A stretch of 64,000 nt of DNA, from contig NZ_JAJFAX010000003.1 of NCBI RefSeq assembly GCF_019710475.1, forward strand, positions 62,001-126,000, in the 5' to 3' direction. Of the stretch, positions 50,566 to 59,318 are shown one piece after another. The first letter of the stretch is position 1. Every line of letters starts with the position of its first letter. The stretch is from Glycomyces sp. TRM65418. GTDB lineage: Bacteria > Actinomycetota > Actinomycetes > Mycobacteriales > Micromonosporaceae. The notes beneath the pieces are model-generated. The model did no database searches and was not told the DNA's origin. It saw only the letters and a list, made by a program, of their open reading frames with translations. A program made the position numbers and the translations under genes.

Positions 50566-51428
50566 TCGAGTGGCTGGTCGAGCCCTGGTCGCACCTGTTC
50601 ATGCAGCGGGCCTTCGCGGTCGCCGTCATGTCCGCGATCGTGTGCGTCGCGGTGGGCGCGTTCGTGGTGCTGCGCGGCATGGCCTTCATCGGCGACGCGG
50701 TGGCGCACGCGGTCTTCCCGGGCGTCGCGATCGGCTTCGTCCTGCACATCAACCTGGCGTTGTCCGGAGCCGTGGCGGGGGTGGCGACGGCCCTGGCGAT
50801 CGTCCTCATCAGCCAGACGCGCCGGCTGAAGGAGGACACCGTGATCGGGATCTTCTGGGCCGCGGCGTTCGGCCTGGGCATCGTGGTGGTCTCGACGCAG
50901 GAGTCCTACACCGGCGACTTGACGTCGTTCCTGTTCGGGCAGATCCTGGCGCTCGGCGACGCCGACGTGGCCCTGGTGGGAGCGGTCGGGGCGGTCTTGC
51001 TGCTCGCCGTGTTCCTGCTGCGCCGCCAGTTCATCGCGGTGAGTCTCGACCGCGAGACCGCCCGCGCCTCGGGTCTGCCGGTGCTCGCGCTCGACATGGC
51101 CCTGTACGTGATGGTCACGGTGGCGATCGTGATCTCACTCCAGGCGGTGGGGAACATCCTGGTGCTGGCGCTGCTGGTCACTCCCGCCGCGGCGGCGCGG
51201 CTGCTCACGGACCGGCTCGGGCCCATGGTGCTCGCGGGATGCGCGGTGGCGGCGTTCGGGGCCGTGGCGGGCCTGTACCTGTCGTTCCACTACAACCTGG
51301 CGGCCGGGGGCCTGATCGTCCTGGTGATCACCGGCGTCTTCCTGCTGGCGTGGGTGTTCGCCCCCCGCCACGGTCTGGTGTCGCGCTGGGCGGGGCGGCG
51401 CGCGGCCGCGGTCAGCGCCAGGCGGTGA
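50562..51428 (+). CDS. Permease of the anchored-repeat zinc ABC importer
   Basis: A 288-residue ZnuB/MntB-type permease with about eight to nine helices. The start region FMQRAFAVAVMSAIVCVAVGAFVVLRGMAFIGDAVAHAVFPGVAIGFVL is typical for the ABC-3 family, and GNILVLALLVTPAAAARLLTDRL is the conserved coupling stretch. It should pass Zn2+ (or Mn2+) delivered by the binding protein. Its last 17 bases overlap the 3' end of the convergent lipoprotein gene. Confidence 0.92.
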
Positions 51429-52377
51429 CTTCGAGTTCGCGGGTGGTGCCGAGGTCGATCGAGTGCTCGGGCACGACCGTCTGGAGCGGCGAGCCCTCGG
51501 CGTACCCGACGTTGAGCTCGGTCGCCTCCACCGTGTCGGCCGGATCGCTCGATTCGACCTTGTTGCGCCACAGCATGCCGGCGCTCACCGATTCGCCGGG
51601 GGCGACGGTGATCGGGGTGGGCCCGGGGTCCTGCAGCGTGTCCGAGCCCTCGCGGACCTCGACGGCGATGGGGGCGGCGTTCACGAGGACCTCGATCTGC
51701 GGATACCCGTTCACCTCGATGTCCTCCGTGCCGCAGTTGACGAGGTCGATGCCGGTGGCGCGGATGCCCATGGCGGCGTTCATGCCCGAGACCGCGACCC
51801 GGAAGCCCTCCTCCGGGCAGGGCGCCGCGGTCGGGGCCTCGGTGGCCGGCTCGGTCGGTGCCGCCGGCTCGGTCGAGCCCGGCCCGGTGGGCTGCCAGGC
51901 GCCCAGGTCGAGCACGTGGCCGGCGTCCAGTGTGACCGGTTCGGCGAGCGTGAGCTCGTATCCGGCGTACACCGGCAGGGCGTTGACGAGGAACCGGTCG
52001 ACCTCCAGGACCTCGCCGGCGCCGGTCGCCACGGTCCATGACAGCGGCGCGACCGCGCCCTGACCGGGCTCCAGGGTGATCGACTCGGGGATGTTGGCGT
52101 CGCGAGACGCGACCACGTTCCCGCCGTCGACGCCGACCTGCGGCATGGAGTCGAGCACCAGCGGGGCTTCGCCGCAGTTGACCAGGCCGATCGCCATGAA
52201 GGTGCGGTCGGCGACTTCGCCCGTGGGCGTGAGCGAGAGCTGCACGCCGTGCTCGTCGCAGTCGGTGGCGCCGACGGCGCCGCTCGCCTGCGGTTCCGCT
52301 GCGCCGACGCCGCACGCCGACAGCGCCAGCGTGAGGAGGCTCGCGAGCAGGATCAGTTGCCGGGGGGCGCGTCGCAT
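51412..52377 (-). CDS. Lipoprotein with two DUF4232-like domains
   Basis: A 321-residue exported lipoprotein (signal ILLASLLTLALSAC, Cys22). Two similar modules follow: residues about 40-165 and 190-321, each with a VNCG motif (MAIGLVNCGEAPLVLDSMPQV and GIDLVNCGTEDIEVNGYPQI) and a pair of Cys, as in the DUF4232 family. A Pro/Thr/Glu-rich linker joins them. The role is unknown; such proteins are common in actinobacterial envelopes. It is convergent with the zinc permease and overlaps it. Confidence 0.78.
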   Translation of the reverse strand: MRRAPRQLILLASLLTLALSACGVGAAEPQASGAVGATDCDEHGVQLSLTPTGEVADRTFMAIGLVNCGEAPLVLDSMPQVGVDGGNVVASRDANIPESITLEPGQGAVAPLSWTVATGAGEVLEVDRFLVNALPVYAGYELTLAEPVTLDAGHVLDLGAWQPTGPGSTEPAAPTEPATEAPTAAPCPEEGFRVAVSGMNAAMGIRATGIDLVNCGTEDIEVNGYPQIEVLVNAAPIAVEVREGSDTLQDPGPTPITVAPGESVSAGMLWRNKVESSDPADTVEATELNVGYAEGSPLQTVVPEHSIDLGTTRELEVTAWR

Positions 52378-52441
52378 ACGGGAGGACTCCTCGAGATCGG
52401 CCGAAGGGGCGCGTCGCCGCCCCTTGCTATACGCGCGGCCC

Positions 52442-53602
52442 CTACGCTCCGGTTGCCCGGGGGACCTGGATGATGAGCACGGTCAGGTCGTCGGTGCGGA
52501 CGAAGCCGCCGCCCTGGAAGTCGGCTTTGAGCTTGCGGTGCAGCTGTTCGGGGTCGCGGACGCCCGAGGCGACGTGGGCGTCGACCCTCGCGATGAGGGG
52601 GAACGTCCGCCCCTCGGCGTTGCGGGCCTCGGCGATGCCGTCGGAGTAGGCGACGACGAGGTCGCCGGGCATGAGCGTCGCCTCGCGGATCTCGGTCCGG
52701 TGGACCGCGAAATCGGCCAGGCCGAGCGGCGGCATCGGCCGCGCCGACAGCGGTGTGGCGCTGCCGCGGACCAGCAGCGGCGCGGGATGTCCGCACAGGA
52801 CGACCCGGACGGTGTCGAGCCCGGGGGTCATCTCGATGAGCGCGGCGGTGGCGAAGGTCTGCGACCATTCGTCGTGGCGGCGGTTGTGGAGGCGCACGCG
52901 CCGCTCCATGCGGGCGGCCAGCGTCGCCAGATCCGGGTCGTCGAGCGCGCGCTCCCTGAACGTCCCCAGGAGCGAGTCCGTGAGATGGACGGTGGCGAGG
53001 TCGTGGCCCTGGACGTCGCCAACGACGGCGCGGACCCCGAACTCGGTGTCCTGCACGTCGTAGAAGTCGCCGCCCACCAGGCCCGGACTGCCCTCCGCGG
53101 TCCGGTAGGCGACGGCCACGCGCGCGCCCCCGATGCGCTCGGGCAGATCGGGCAGGATCGCGCCCTGGACGGTCTCGGCCACCAGGGTCATGTCGAGCAG
53201 GCGCATGACGATCCGGTTCCTGATCCAGGCGAGGGCCGTGCACAGCAGGCCGACGAACGCGATCGGCGCCAGGTCGCTCCAGCCGCTCTCCGGATAGGGG
53301 AGGAACCCGAGCGCCCCGGACCCGGCGCTGACGAGGGCGGCGACGACGAGCGTCGCGGTCGCGGTCGCGATGGGCCCGTTGACCAGGGCGGTGAAGGCGG
53401 GCAGGAGGACCAGCGCGTAGTTCGCGTACGGGACCATGACGGGGGTGACGAGGGCGATCGGCAGGGTCACGCCGAGCAGGAGGAACGGGAGCAGTCGCAG
53501 CAGCAGGGCCGAACCGGGGTGGCCGGAGGTGATGCGGTCCCACGGCGTCTCGGGGCGGACATAGGACCGGACGTAGCCCTGCATGTCGGCGGCGGCGCGC
53601 AC
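52442..53602 (-). CDS. Membrane-bound SpoIIE-type (PP2C) phosphatase
   Basis: A 386-residue protein. Residues about 30-140 hold four or five membrane helices (LLRLLPFLLLGVTLPIALV, NYALVLLPAFTALVNG). The C-terminal half is a SpoIIE-type serine/threonine phosphatase: LVGGDFYDVQDTEFGVRAVVGDVQGHD with the metal-binding Asp residues, VRVVLCGHPAPLLV and GDLVVAYSDGIAEARN. Such proteins reset partner-switching anti-sigma systems. GTG 53602 has GAAGGG just upstream; GTG 53614 is also possible. No anti-sigma partner is in the window. Confidence 0.85.
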   Translation of the reverse strand: MRAAADMQGYVRSYVRPETPWDRITSGHPGSALLLRLLPFLLLGVTLPIALVTPVMVPYANYALVLLPAFTALVNGPIATATATLVVAALVSAGSGALGFLPYPESGWSDLAPIAFVGLLCTALAWIRNRIVMRLLDMTLVAETVQGAILPDLPERIGGARVAVAYRTAEGSPGLVGGDFYDVQDTEFGVRAVVGDVQGHDLATVHLTDSLLGTFRERALDDPDLATLAARMERRVRLHNRRHDEWSQTFATAALIEMTPGLDTVRVVLCGHPAPLLVRGSATPLSARPMPPLGLADFAVHRTEIREATLMPGDLVVAYSDGIAEARNAEGRTFPLIARVDAHVASGVRDPEQLHRKLKADFQGGGFVRTDDLTVLIIQVPRATGA

Positions 53603-53897
53603 GGTGCCCTTCACCAAGTGAGCGTATGCGGGTCCGATGCGGACCGAAGCGAGAAACGCCGAAAGCGGACGCGGGCCCCTCCGGTCCGCTTCGCGTCGTC
53701 CGTCGCCTGCCGTACCGCGCGAACGGCAGAGCCCATGCTCCTCTCCCGGTCGAGGCCGTTGCGCACCGTGCCGTCCACGCCGTCGCCGGTCACGGCCCCG
53801 CCCGATCGCGGCGGCGTGCCCGGCGCACCGCGCGAGGACCGGACACCGGGTCCGACCAGCCGGCACGGCGCCGGCGTCCCGTCTGCCGGGACCGGCG

Positions 53898-53938
53898 TTG
53901 ACGGTCCCGAACCCTGCAATCTATATTTCCCATAGATT
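53898..53938 (+). promoter_or_regulatory. Promoter and overlapping palindrome of the TauE/SafE gene
   Basis: TTGACG (53898-53903), an 18-bp spacer and TATATT (53922-53927) form a good promoter. A 7-bp-arm palindrome (AATCTAT at 53918-53924, ATAGATT at 53932-53938) overlaps the -10, so a repressor is likely. The rest of the 377-bp divergent gap (53603-53979) shows no gene. Confidence 0.6.
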
Positions 53939-53979
53939 TAGTAGAGATTGAGTCCGGTCATCGCTCGGAAGGCTTCCAC

Positions 53980-54954
53980 GTGCGCACCCTCGTCCTCCTC
54001 GGCATCGTCGGCCTGGCCGCCCAACTCGTCGACGGCAGCCTCGGCATGGCCTACGGCGTCACCTCCACCACCCTGCTCCTCGCCGTCGGCGCCAACCCCG
54101 CCGCCGCCTCGGCCACCGTCCACCTCGCCGAGATCGGCACGACCCTCGCCTCCGGCGCCTCGCACTGGCGCTTCGGCAACGTGGACTGGAAGGTCGTCCT
54201 CAAGATCGGCATCCCCGGCGCGATCGGCGCCTTCGCGGGCGCTACGGTCCTGTCGCGGCTCTCCACCGAGGTCGCCGCCCCGGTCATGTCGATCATCCTG
54301 CTCTCCCTCGGCCTCTACCTGCTCATCCGCTTCGCCCTGCGGGGCCTGGACCGCAAGAACCTCGGCAAGCCGCTGCGCAAGCGATTCCTGACCCCGCTCG
54401 GCCTCGTCGGCGGCTTCCTCGACGCCACCGGCGGCGGCGGGTGGGGCCCGGTCGGCACGCCCGCGCTGCTCGCGAGCGGCCGCATCGAACCCCGCAAGGT
54501 CATCGGCTCGATCGACACCTCCGAGTTCCTCGTCGCGCTGGCCGCCTCGATCGGCTTCCTCGTCGGCATCGGCAGCGCCGGCATCGACTTCGCCTGGGTC
54601 GCGGTGCTCCTGCTCGGCGGCCTCATCGCCGCGCCGATCGCCGCCTGGCTGGTCCGCCGCGTCCCGCCGCGCGTCCTCGGCTCCGCGGTCGGGGGCGTCA
54701 TCGTCCTCACCAACACCCGCTCGCTGCTGCGCAGCGACTGGATCGCCGCCCCCGCGGGGGTCGCCGTGGCCGTGTGCATCGCCGTCCTCGTCGTGTGGAT
54801 CGCGGCGGTCGCCTACTCGGTGCGCCGCCACCTCGACGAACGCGACCTCGGCGGCCCGGTCCTCGACGAGGTCCGCCCCCGTCCCGGCGACGATCTCGGC
54901 TCGGGTGAGCCCGGCGTCGACCGGGCCGAGCACCTGGCGGTCGAGCCCGCCTGA
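53980..54954 (+). CDS. TauE/SafE-family anion exporter
   Basis: A 324-residue membrane protein of the TauE/SafE (DUF81) family, which moves sulfite or organosulfonates. The N-terminal signature LGIVGLAAQLVDGSLGMAYGVTST is typical, and the second half repeats it (LVGGFLDATGGGGWGPVGTPALLASG). About eight helices are present. GGAAGG lies 7 bases before GTG 53980. Its promoter is overlapped by a palindrome, implying control by sulfur or oxidative status, but the regulator is not in the window. A strong hairpin follows the gene. Confidence 0.88.
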   Translation: MRTLVLLGIVGLAAQLVDGSLGMAYGVTSTTLLLAVGANPAAASATVHLAEIGTTLASGASHWRFGNVDWKVVLKIGIPGAIGAFAGATVLSRLSTEVAAPVMSIILLSLGLYLLIRFALRGLDRKNLGKPLRKRFLTPLGLVGGFLDATGGGGWGPVGTPALLASGRIEPRKVIGSIDTSEFLVALAASIGFLVGIGSAGIDFAWVAVLLLGGLIAAPIAAWLVRRVPPRVLGSAVGGVIVLTNTRSLLRSDWIAAPAGVAVAVCIAVLVVWIAAVAYSVRRHLDERDLGGPVLDEVRPRPGDDLGSGEPGVDRAEHLAVEPA

Positions 54955-54965
54955 CCCGCGTCTTC

Positions 54966-54995
54966 CGGGCCCGCGCCGGCGACGGCGCGGGCCCG
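54966..54995 (+). terminator. Perfect hairpin after the TauE/SafE gene
   Basis: CGGGCCCGCGCCG (54966-54978) pairs perfectly with 54983-54995 across a GCGA loop. The T-run is missing. The stem is 13 bp. Confidence 0.7.
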
Positions 54996-55113
54996 GGCCG
55001 TGTCCGCCGGCGTCCGCCGAACTGTCCCTATTGGATTTGGATGACGACGCGAAGGTGAACTTCAAGTAGCATGTTGCCTCAACGTGGCCGTGAGCCGGAC
55101 CGTTGGAGGCGCC

Positions 55114-57027
55114 GTGACGCAGTTCTACCAGGCATTGCTCCGAGACGGGGGACAGCGGCTCGGGCCGCGACTGCGGCGCTGCTTCGCCGCCTGGGCGGGC
55201 ATCGAGGACGACGGCGCCCCCCACAGTGAACACTCGCGCGGACGCACCCGGATCGCCTTGGCCGACAGCGAGGCCTGCGGTCGCTACACCCATGACGTGC
55301 CCACCGGCGGCGGGCGGCTCCGCACCACCGCCACCTGGGCTGCGGGCCGCAAAGGCGCCCCGAGCTGGGTCCGCGTCACCGTCGAAGGCGACCTCGACGA
55401 GGCCGCGGTGACCGCGCCCGGATTCATGGGACCGTTCCTCGCCACCGGCCGCGCCACCGACGGGGCCGTGCCCGTCGAAGCCGGGCCCCACCTCGTCGGC
55501 CCCGAGGAGGTCAAGGAGCTCACCCGGTGGCTCGCCCATCCCGACCGCGCCGTCCCGATCATCGTCCTCACCGTCGACCGCAACGAATCCGGCCTGGTCA
55601 CCGCCTGCGCCGACCACCTCGCCGAGGCGCTCGCGGGCGTCGCCGTCGTCGCGCGCCTCTACGACGCCCGCACCCAGGACGACCTCAACGCCTGGCTCGG
55701 CCCCGACCTCTCGGTGTTCGGCGGCGGCCTGCGCACCTATCTGCCCGGCCTGCGACCGGGCGAGGAGTCCTACGCGATGCGCCACCAGCCCCGAGGCGGC
55801 AGTGCCATCCGCGACCAGGGGGTCCGCGCGCTCGGCGTGGTCGTCTCCGGCGTCGTCGAGCTCTCGGTCCACCGCCCGCTGCCCGTCGACGTGCGCCAGA
55901 GCGAACCCCGCGTCGGCCGCGTCCTCGCCGGCGCGCTCGCCCCCGCCGATCTCCACGCGCCCCCGCCCACTCCGGCCGCGATAGCCGTGCCCCGCGCCGC
56001 GAAGGTCCCCCGACCGCGTGAGACCTCGGCTCCCACCGCACCGGTCGAGACCCCCGCCCGCACCGCACCGGTCGAGACCCCCGGCCCGCCGGTCCCGACC
56101 GCCTCCCCGTCCGAGACCGCCGATCCGCGCTCGGAAGGCCCCGAACCCGCCGGTCCCGACGGCCTCGCCGACCAGATCGCCGCGAAGCTCGCCGACCACC
56201 TCGAGGACGGCGTCCTCGAAGCGCTCGTCGACATGGCCCGCGGCGGCGACTCCGAGACCACCGCGCTCATCAAGACCATGTCGGCCCACCTCGATGCCCT
56301 CACCCGCGCCGTCGAGTCCGCCGGTCTCCTCGGCGCGAGCGGCCCCGACCAGGAGCTCGAACGACTCCGCCGGCAATACGATCAGCTCGAACTCGACTTC
56401 GTGGAGCTCCAGGAGCGCGACCGCAAAGCCCAGGACCGGATCCGCTGGCTCGAAGGCCGCCTCGCCGAGCACGCCGACCCCGTCTACGGCGTCCAGAGCG
56501 ACCCCGACCCCGAAGGGCCCTGGGAGGCCGAGAGCCTCATGGACGTCGTCCAGCGCGCCCGCAAACGGCTGCGGCGCCTCGACCTGCCCGACGCCCTCGA
56601 CACCGAGGTGTCCAAACTCGACGTCACCTACCCGCGGGAGCGCCGGCGCTGGACCGGCCGGGCCTGGGACGCCCTGCGCGCCCTCGACGCCTACGCCGCC
56701 GCCCGGGCCGAGGCCCGCTTCACCGGCGGCTTCTACGACTGGTGCAGCCGGCCCCTGCCCGGCGCGCCCATCATCACCCCGGCCATGGTGTCGATGAAGG
56801 AGTCCGACTCGGTCTCGGACAACCCCAAGTTCTACCGGGCCCGCATCTTCCGCGTCCCCGCCGAGATCGACCCCTCCGGCAGCGTCTACATGCCCGCGCA
56901 CATCAAACTGCAGCCGGTCGGCTCGCCCGCGCCCCGGATGCACTTCCTCGACGACGCCGGCGGGACGACGGGCAAGATCTGGATCGGCTACCTGGGGGAC
57001 CACCTGCCGAACACGCGCACCAACTGA
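55114..57027 (+). CDS. Large unrecognised multi-domain coiled-coil protein
   Basis: A 637-residue soluble protein that I do not recognise. Residues 1-270 form one domain, with VPIIVLTVDRNESGLVTACADHL, RLYDARTQDDLNAWL and FGGGLRTYLPGL. A Pro/Thr/Ala linker with APVETP repeats follows at about 285-345, then helices. A coiled coil lies at about 412-452 (ELERLRRQYDQLELDFVELQERDRKAQ). The C-terminal domain (480-637) has FYDWCSRPLPG, PAHIKLQPVGSPAPRMHFLDD and GKIWIGYLGDHLPNTRTN. No membrane helix or known catalytic motif is seen. GTG 55114 has GGAGG upstream. It stands alone, and the motif-rich C-terminus hints at a shared family. Confidence 0.75.
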   Translation: MTQFYQALLRDGGQRLGPRLRRCFAAWAGIEDDGAPHSEHSRGRTRIALADSEACGRYTHDVPTGGGRLRTTATWAAGRKGAPSWVRVTVEGDLDEAAVTAPGFMGPFLATGRATDGAVPVEAGPHLVGPEEVKELTRWLAHPDRAVPIIVLTVDRNESGLVTACADHLAEALAGVAVVARLYDARTQDDLNAWLGPDLSVFGGGLRTYLPGLRPGEESYAMRHQPRGGSAIRDQGVRALGVVVSGVVELSVHRPLPVDVRQSEPRVGRVLAGALAPADLHAPPPTPAAIAVPRAAKVPRPRETSAPTAPVETPARTAPVETPGPPVPTASPSETADPRSEGPEPAGPDGLADQIAAKLADHLEDGVLEALVDMARGGDSETTALIKTMSAHLDALTRAVESAGLLGASGPDQELERLRRQYDQLELDFVELQERDRKAQDRIRWLEGRLAEHADPVYGVQSDPDPEGPWEAESLMDVVQRARKRLRRLDLPDALDTEVSKLDVTYPRERRRWTGRAWDALRALDAYAAARAEARFTGGFYDWCSRPLPGAPIITPAMVSMKESDSVSDNPKFYRARIFRVPAEIDPSGSVYMPAHIKLQPVGSPAPRMHFLDDAGGTTGKIWIGYLGDHLPNTRTN

Positions 57028-57099
57028 ACCGCGGTGCGCCGTCCGCCGGCCCGGCCGGCCGGTCACGTAGGCTCGGGAGCGAACCGGGAGGAGGCGCCG

Positions 57100-57288
57100 A
57101 TGGACTTCATGCGCCGCAACGCGAGGTGGATCGCCCTACTGGCGCTCGTGGCGATGGCGACGCCGTTCCTCGCCCAGGGACTCAACACCCTGTTCGCCGT
57201 CGACACGTTCCTCGTGGTCATGATCCTCTTCGCGGCCACGATCATCGCCGTCGTGGTCCTCGCCCGGTCGCCGAGCGACGAGGACTGA
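57100..57288 (+). CDS. Small two-helix membrane protein
   Basis: A 62-residue protein with two membrane helices (WIALLALVAMATPFLA and TFLVVMILFAATIIAVVVLA). GGGAGGAGG lies before ATG 57100, a strong ribosome site. The function is unknown. It ends 5 bases short of the convergent acylphosphatase gene. Confidence 0.7.
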   Translation: MDFMRRNARWIALLALVAMATPFLAQGLNTLFAVDTFLVVMILFAATIIAVVVLARSPSDED

Positions 57289-57293
57289 AGCCC

Positions 57294-57560
57294 TCACCGG
57301 ATCGCGAAACCCGTCAACCCCTCCGAGCGCTCCTCGACCGTCTCGACGCGGTCGACCTCGGCCTGCGGCGGACCGTGCCGCATCCACGCCGCCATCGCCT
57401 CGACCTGCGCCGCCGTCCCTTCGAACACGGCCTCGACCGTGCCGTCCGCGCGATTGCGCACCCACCCGGCCAGCCCGAGCGCCTGCGCTTCGCGGCGGCA
57501 TTCGACCCTGAAGCAGACGCCCTGCACGCGTCCTTCCACGATCATCCGTCGCCGCGGCAT
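57294..57560 (-). CDS. acyP: Acylphosphatase
   Basis: An 88-residue enzyme that hydrolyses acyl phosphates. The family motif RMIVEGRVQGVCFRVECRREA is intact, with the catalytic Arg18. The second motif, LAGWVRNRADGTVEAVFEG, has Asn36. The length is standard. AAGGGGG lies upstream of ATG 57560. It is convergent with the small membrane protein gene. Confidence 0.92.
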   Translation of the reverse strand: MPRRRMIVEGRVQGVCFRVECRREAQALGLAGWVRNRADGTVEAVFEGTAAQVEAMAAWMRHGPPQAEVDRVETVEERSEGLTGFAIR

Positions 57561-57692
57561 CACCGCCCCCTTCCCGCCGATGCCCCGGAAGTGTAGTGAT
57601 CCCGCCTCCGCTCCGCGGGCCGACCGGCGGACCGCCCGCCCACTAGGCTCGGCACCATCACCCCTTGGCCGCGCACTCCTCGAGGAGCACTC

Positions 57693-59318
57693 ATGGCACG
57701 CCGCAGACGACCCCTCTTCGCCCGCTGGTATCCGGCCGCCGCCGCCGAGCTGGAGGCCCGCGGCCTCGCCGAGCAGCGCGCACGCCTCCTCGCCCCGGTC
57801 GCCGGCCGCGTCCTGGAGATCGGCTGCGGCTTCGGCGCCAACTTCCCCCACTACCCCGACGCGGTCACCGAACTGGTCGCCGTCGAACCCGAGCCGAACT
57901 TCCGCGACCTCGCCCGCGAACGCGCCGACGAACTGGGACTGCGGGTCACGATCGTCGACGGCGCCGCCGAATCGCTGCCCGTCGAGAGCGGCTCCTTCGA
58001 CGCCGTCGTCGCCACCGCCGTCCTGTGCTCGGTCGACGACCAGGCCGCCGCGCTGGCCGAGATCATGCGCGTGCTCGAACCCGGCGGCGCGCTGATCGGC
58101 TTCGAGCACATCGCCTCCCCGGGTCGCGCACGGCGCGTGGGGGAGCGGGTCCTCGACGCGGTGATCTGGACGCGCCTGAACGGCGGCTGCCACCTCTCGC
58201 GCGACACGCGCGCCGCGATCGAGGCCGCGGGCTTCCAGACCGACGACCTCCGCGTCGAACGCTTCGCCTTCCTGCCGTTCCCCGTCTCGAAGAGCCCGCA
58301 CCTGGTCGGCGCCGCCCGCAAACCCGGAGAGCGGTTCCGCTTACGCGATGCGGCCGTACGCCTTGAGCGTCCGCAGGTTCGCGGCGGTGAGGTGCCCGCC
58401 CCATTCGTGGGCGACCACGGGCGTCCACATCGGGAAGTTCGGCGCCCAGCCGCCGTCCTCGTTCTGGGCGTCGATCAGGACGTCCAGGTGCAGGTCGATC
58501 TCGTCGTCGCTGAAGAGCGCGCGCCCCAGGGCCTCCGGCCGCGGGGCGAGGTCGAGCGGGGTGTGGACGTGGCCCTCCGCGTCCGGGTCGATCGCCGCCG
58601 CGGCCCGGAGGGGCTCGCGCAGCCGCCGGAACTCGGCCTCGGCGCGCTCGCGGTCGGGGACGCGTTCGAGGAAGGCCAGCACGCACCTCGCGTCGTACGC
58701 CTCGATCTCGGTCAGCTCGGCGATCGTGCGCCAGCAGAACTCGGTGGCCGGGCCGATCCACGGGTGCGCGACGCCGTGGGCGTGGAGCAGCCCGACGACC
58801 GGCGCGGTCGGGTTCAGCGCCGCCGGGGGCGACTCGCCCTGCGGCTGCCACCACGGGGCGCGCTCGTCGTCGACGACGCTCGGGAGCACCCACGGCACCC
58901 CGCCCTCCTCGGTGCTGTTCGCCTCGAGCCACGCGCACGCGCTCAGGACGATCGCCTCGTCGAACGCGCCGACGTCGTCCAGCGCCCACAGCGCCGTCTC
59001 GACGCCCTGCGGCTGGCTGCCCGTGCCGCGCAGGTCCGGTTCGATGGCGCTGCCGAAGCCGCCGTCCGGATTCTGGTACGCGCGCACCGCGTGCAGCACC
59101 GGGCTGACCGGGCCGTCGTGGAAGCGGTAGGCGAAGCGGGCCCGGTCGATGAGGCGGGCATTGAGGATCAGGTACCGCTCGGCGGCGGCGAATGCGGCGT
59201 GGTGGAGCGTCTGCAAAGGGAACCCCTCAGTCCGGTGTCGAACTCCCCGACCGTAGCCGAGGGGTGCGACGGCGTCAGCCGATCGCGCGCTCGAAGGCCG
59301 CGTAGACCTCGTCGGTGA
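57693..59318 (+). CDS. UbiE-like methyltransferase whose frame lacks the expected stop
   Basis: From ATG 57693 (GAGGAG upstream) the frame encodes a UbiE/Methyltransf_11-type enzyme: RVLEIGCGFGANFPHYP, VAVEPEPNFRDL, FDAVVATAVLCSVDD and LEPGGALIGFEHI, ending naturally near residue 212 (SKSPHLVGAARKPG, about 58330). No stop follows there. The frame stays open to 59318, adding about 325 residues that are antisense to the cyclase-fold gene at 58341-59216 and resemble no protein. Either the protein has a junk tail, or the stop was lost or a base miscalled near 58330; a one-base shift would give a stop at 58366. The catalytic part is well supported, its end is not. Confidence 0.65.
   Translation: MARRRRPLFARWYPAAAAELEARGLAEQRARLLAPVAGRVLEIGCGFGANFPHYPDAVTELVAVEPEPNFRDLARERADELGLRVTIVDGAAESLPVESGSFDAVVATAVLCSVDDQAAALAEIMRVLEPGGALIGFEHIASPGRARRVGERVLDAVIWTRLNGGCHLSRDTRAAIEAAGFQTDDLRVERFAFLPFPVSKSPHLVGAARKPGERFRLRDAAVRLERPQVRGGEVPAPFVGDHGRPHREVRRPAAVLVLGVDQDVQVQVDLVVAEERAPQGLRPRGEVERGVDVALRVRVDRRRGPEGLAQPPELGLGALAVGDAFEEGQHAPRVVRLDLGQLGDRAPAELGGRADPRVRDAVGVEQPDDRRGRVQRRRGRLALRLPPRGALVVDDAREHPRHPALLGAVRLEPRARAQDDRLVERADVVQRPQRRLDALRLAARAAQVRFDGAAEAAVRILVRAHRVQHRADRAVVEAVGEAGPVDEAGIEDQVPLGGGECGVVERLQREPLSPVSNSPTVAEGCDGVSRSRARRPRRPRR
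58341..59216 (-). CDS. Terpene-cyclase/prenyltransferase-fold protein
   Basis: A 291-residue helical protein with the (alpha-alpha)6 barrel features of the prenyltransferase/squalene-cyclase superfamily (YQNPDGGFGSAIEPDLRGTGSQPQGVETALWAL and NEDGGWAPNFPMWTPV). No DXDD or clear catalytic motif is visible, so its chemistry is unknown. TTG 59216 has GAGGGG 6 bases upstream. It overlaps the open frame of the convergent methyltransferase. It precedes no obvious partner. Confidence 0.75.
   Translation of the reverse strand: MQTLHHAAFAAAERYLILNARLIDRARFAYRFHDGPVSPVLHAVRAYQNPDGGFGSAIEPDLRGTGSQPQGVETALWALDDVGAFDEAIVLSACAWLEANSTEEGGVPWVLPSVVDDERAPWWQPQGESPPAALNPTAPVVGLLHAHGVAHPWIGPATEFCWRTIAELTEIEAYDARCVLAFLERVPDRERAEAEFRRLREPLRAAAAIDPDAEGHVHTPLDLAPRPEALGRALFSDDEIDLHLDVLIDAQNEDGGWAPNFPMWTPVVAHEWGGHLTAANLRTLKAYGRIA

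Noticed and set aside
58331-59318. A real C-terminal domain fused to the methyltransferase
   Set aside because: That part is the reverse strand of a gene with clear (alpha-alpha)6-barrel motifs, and its translation shows no fold-like pattern.
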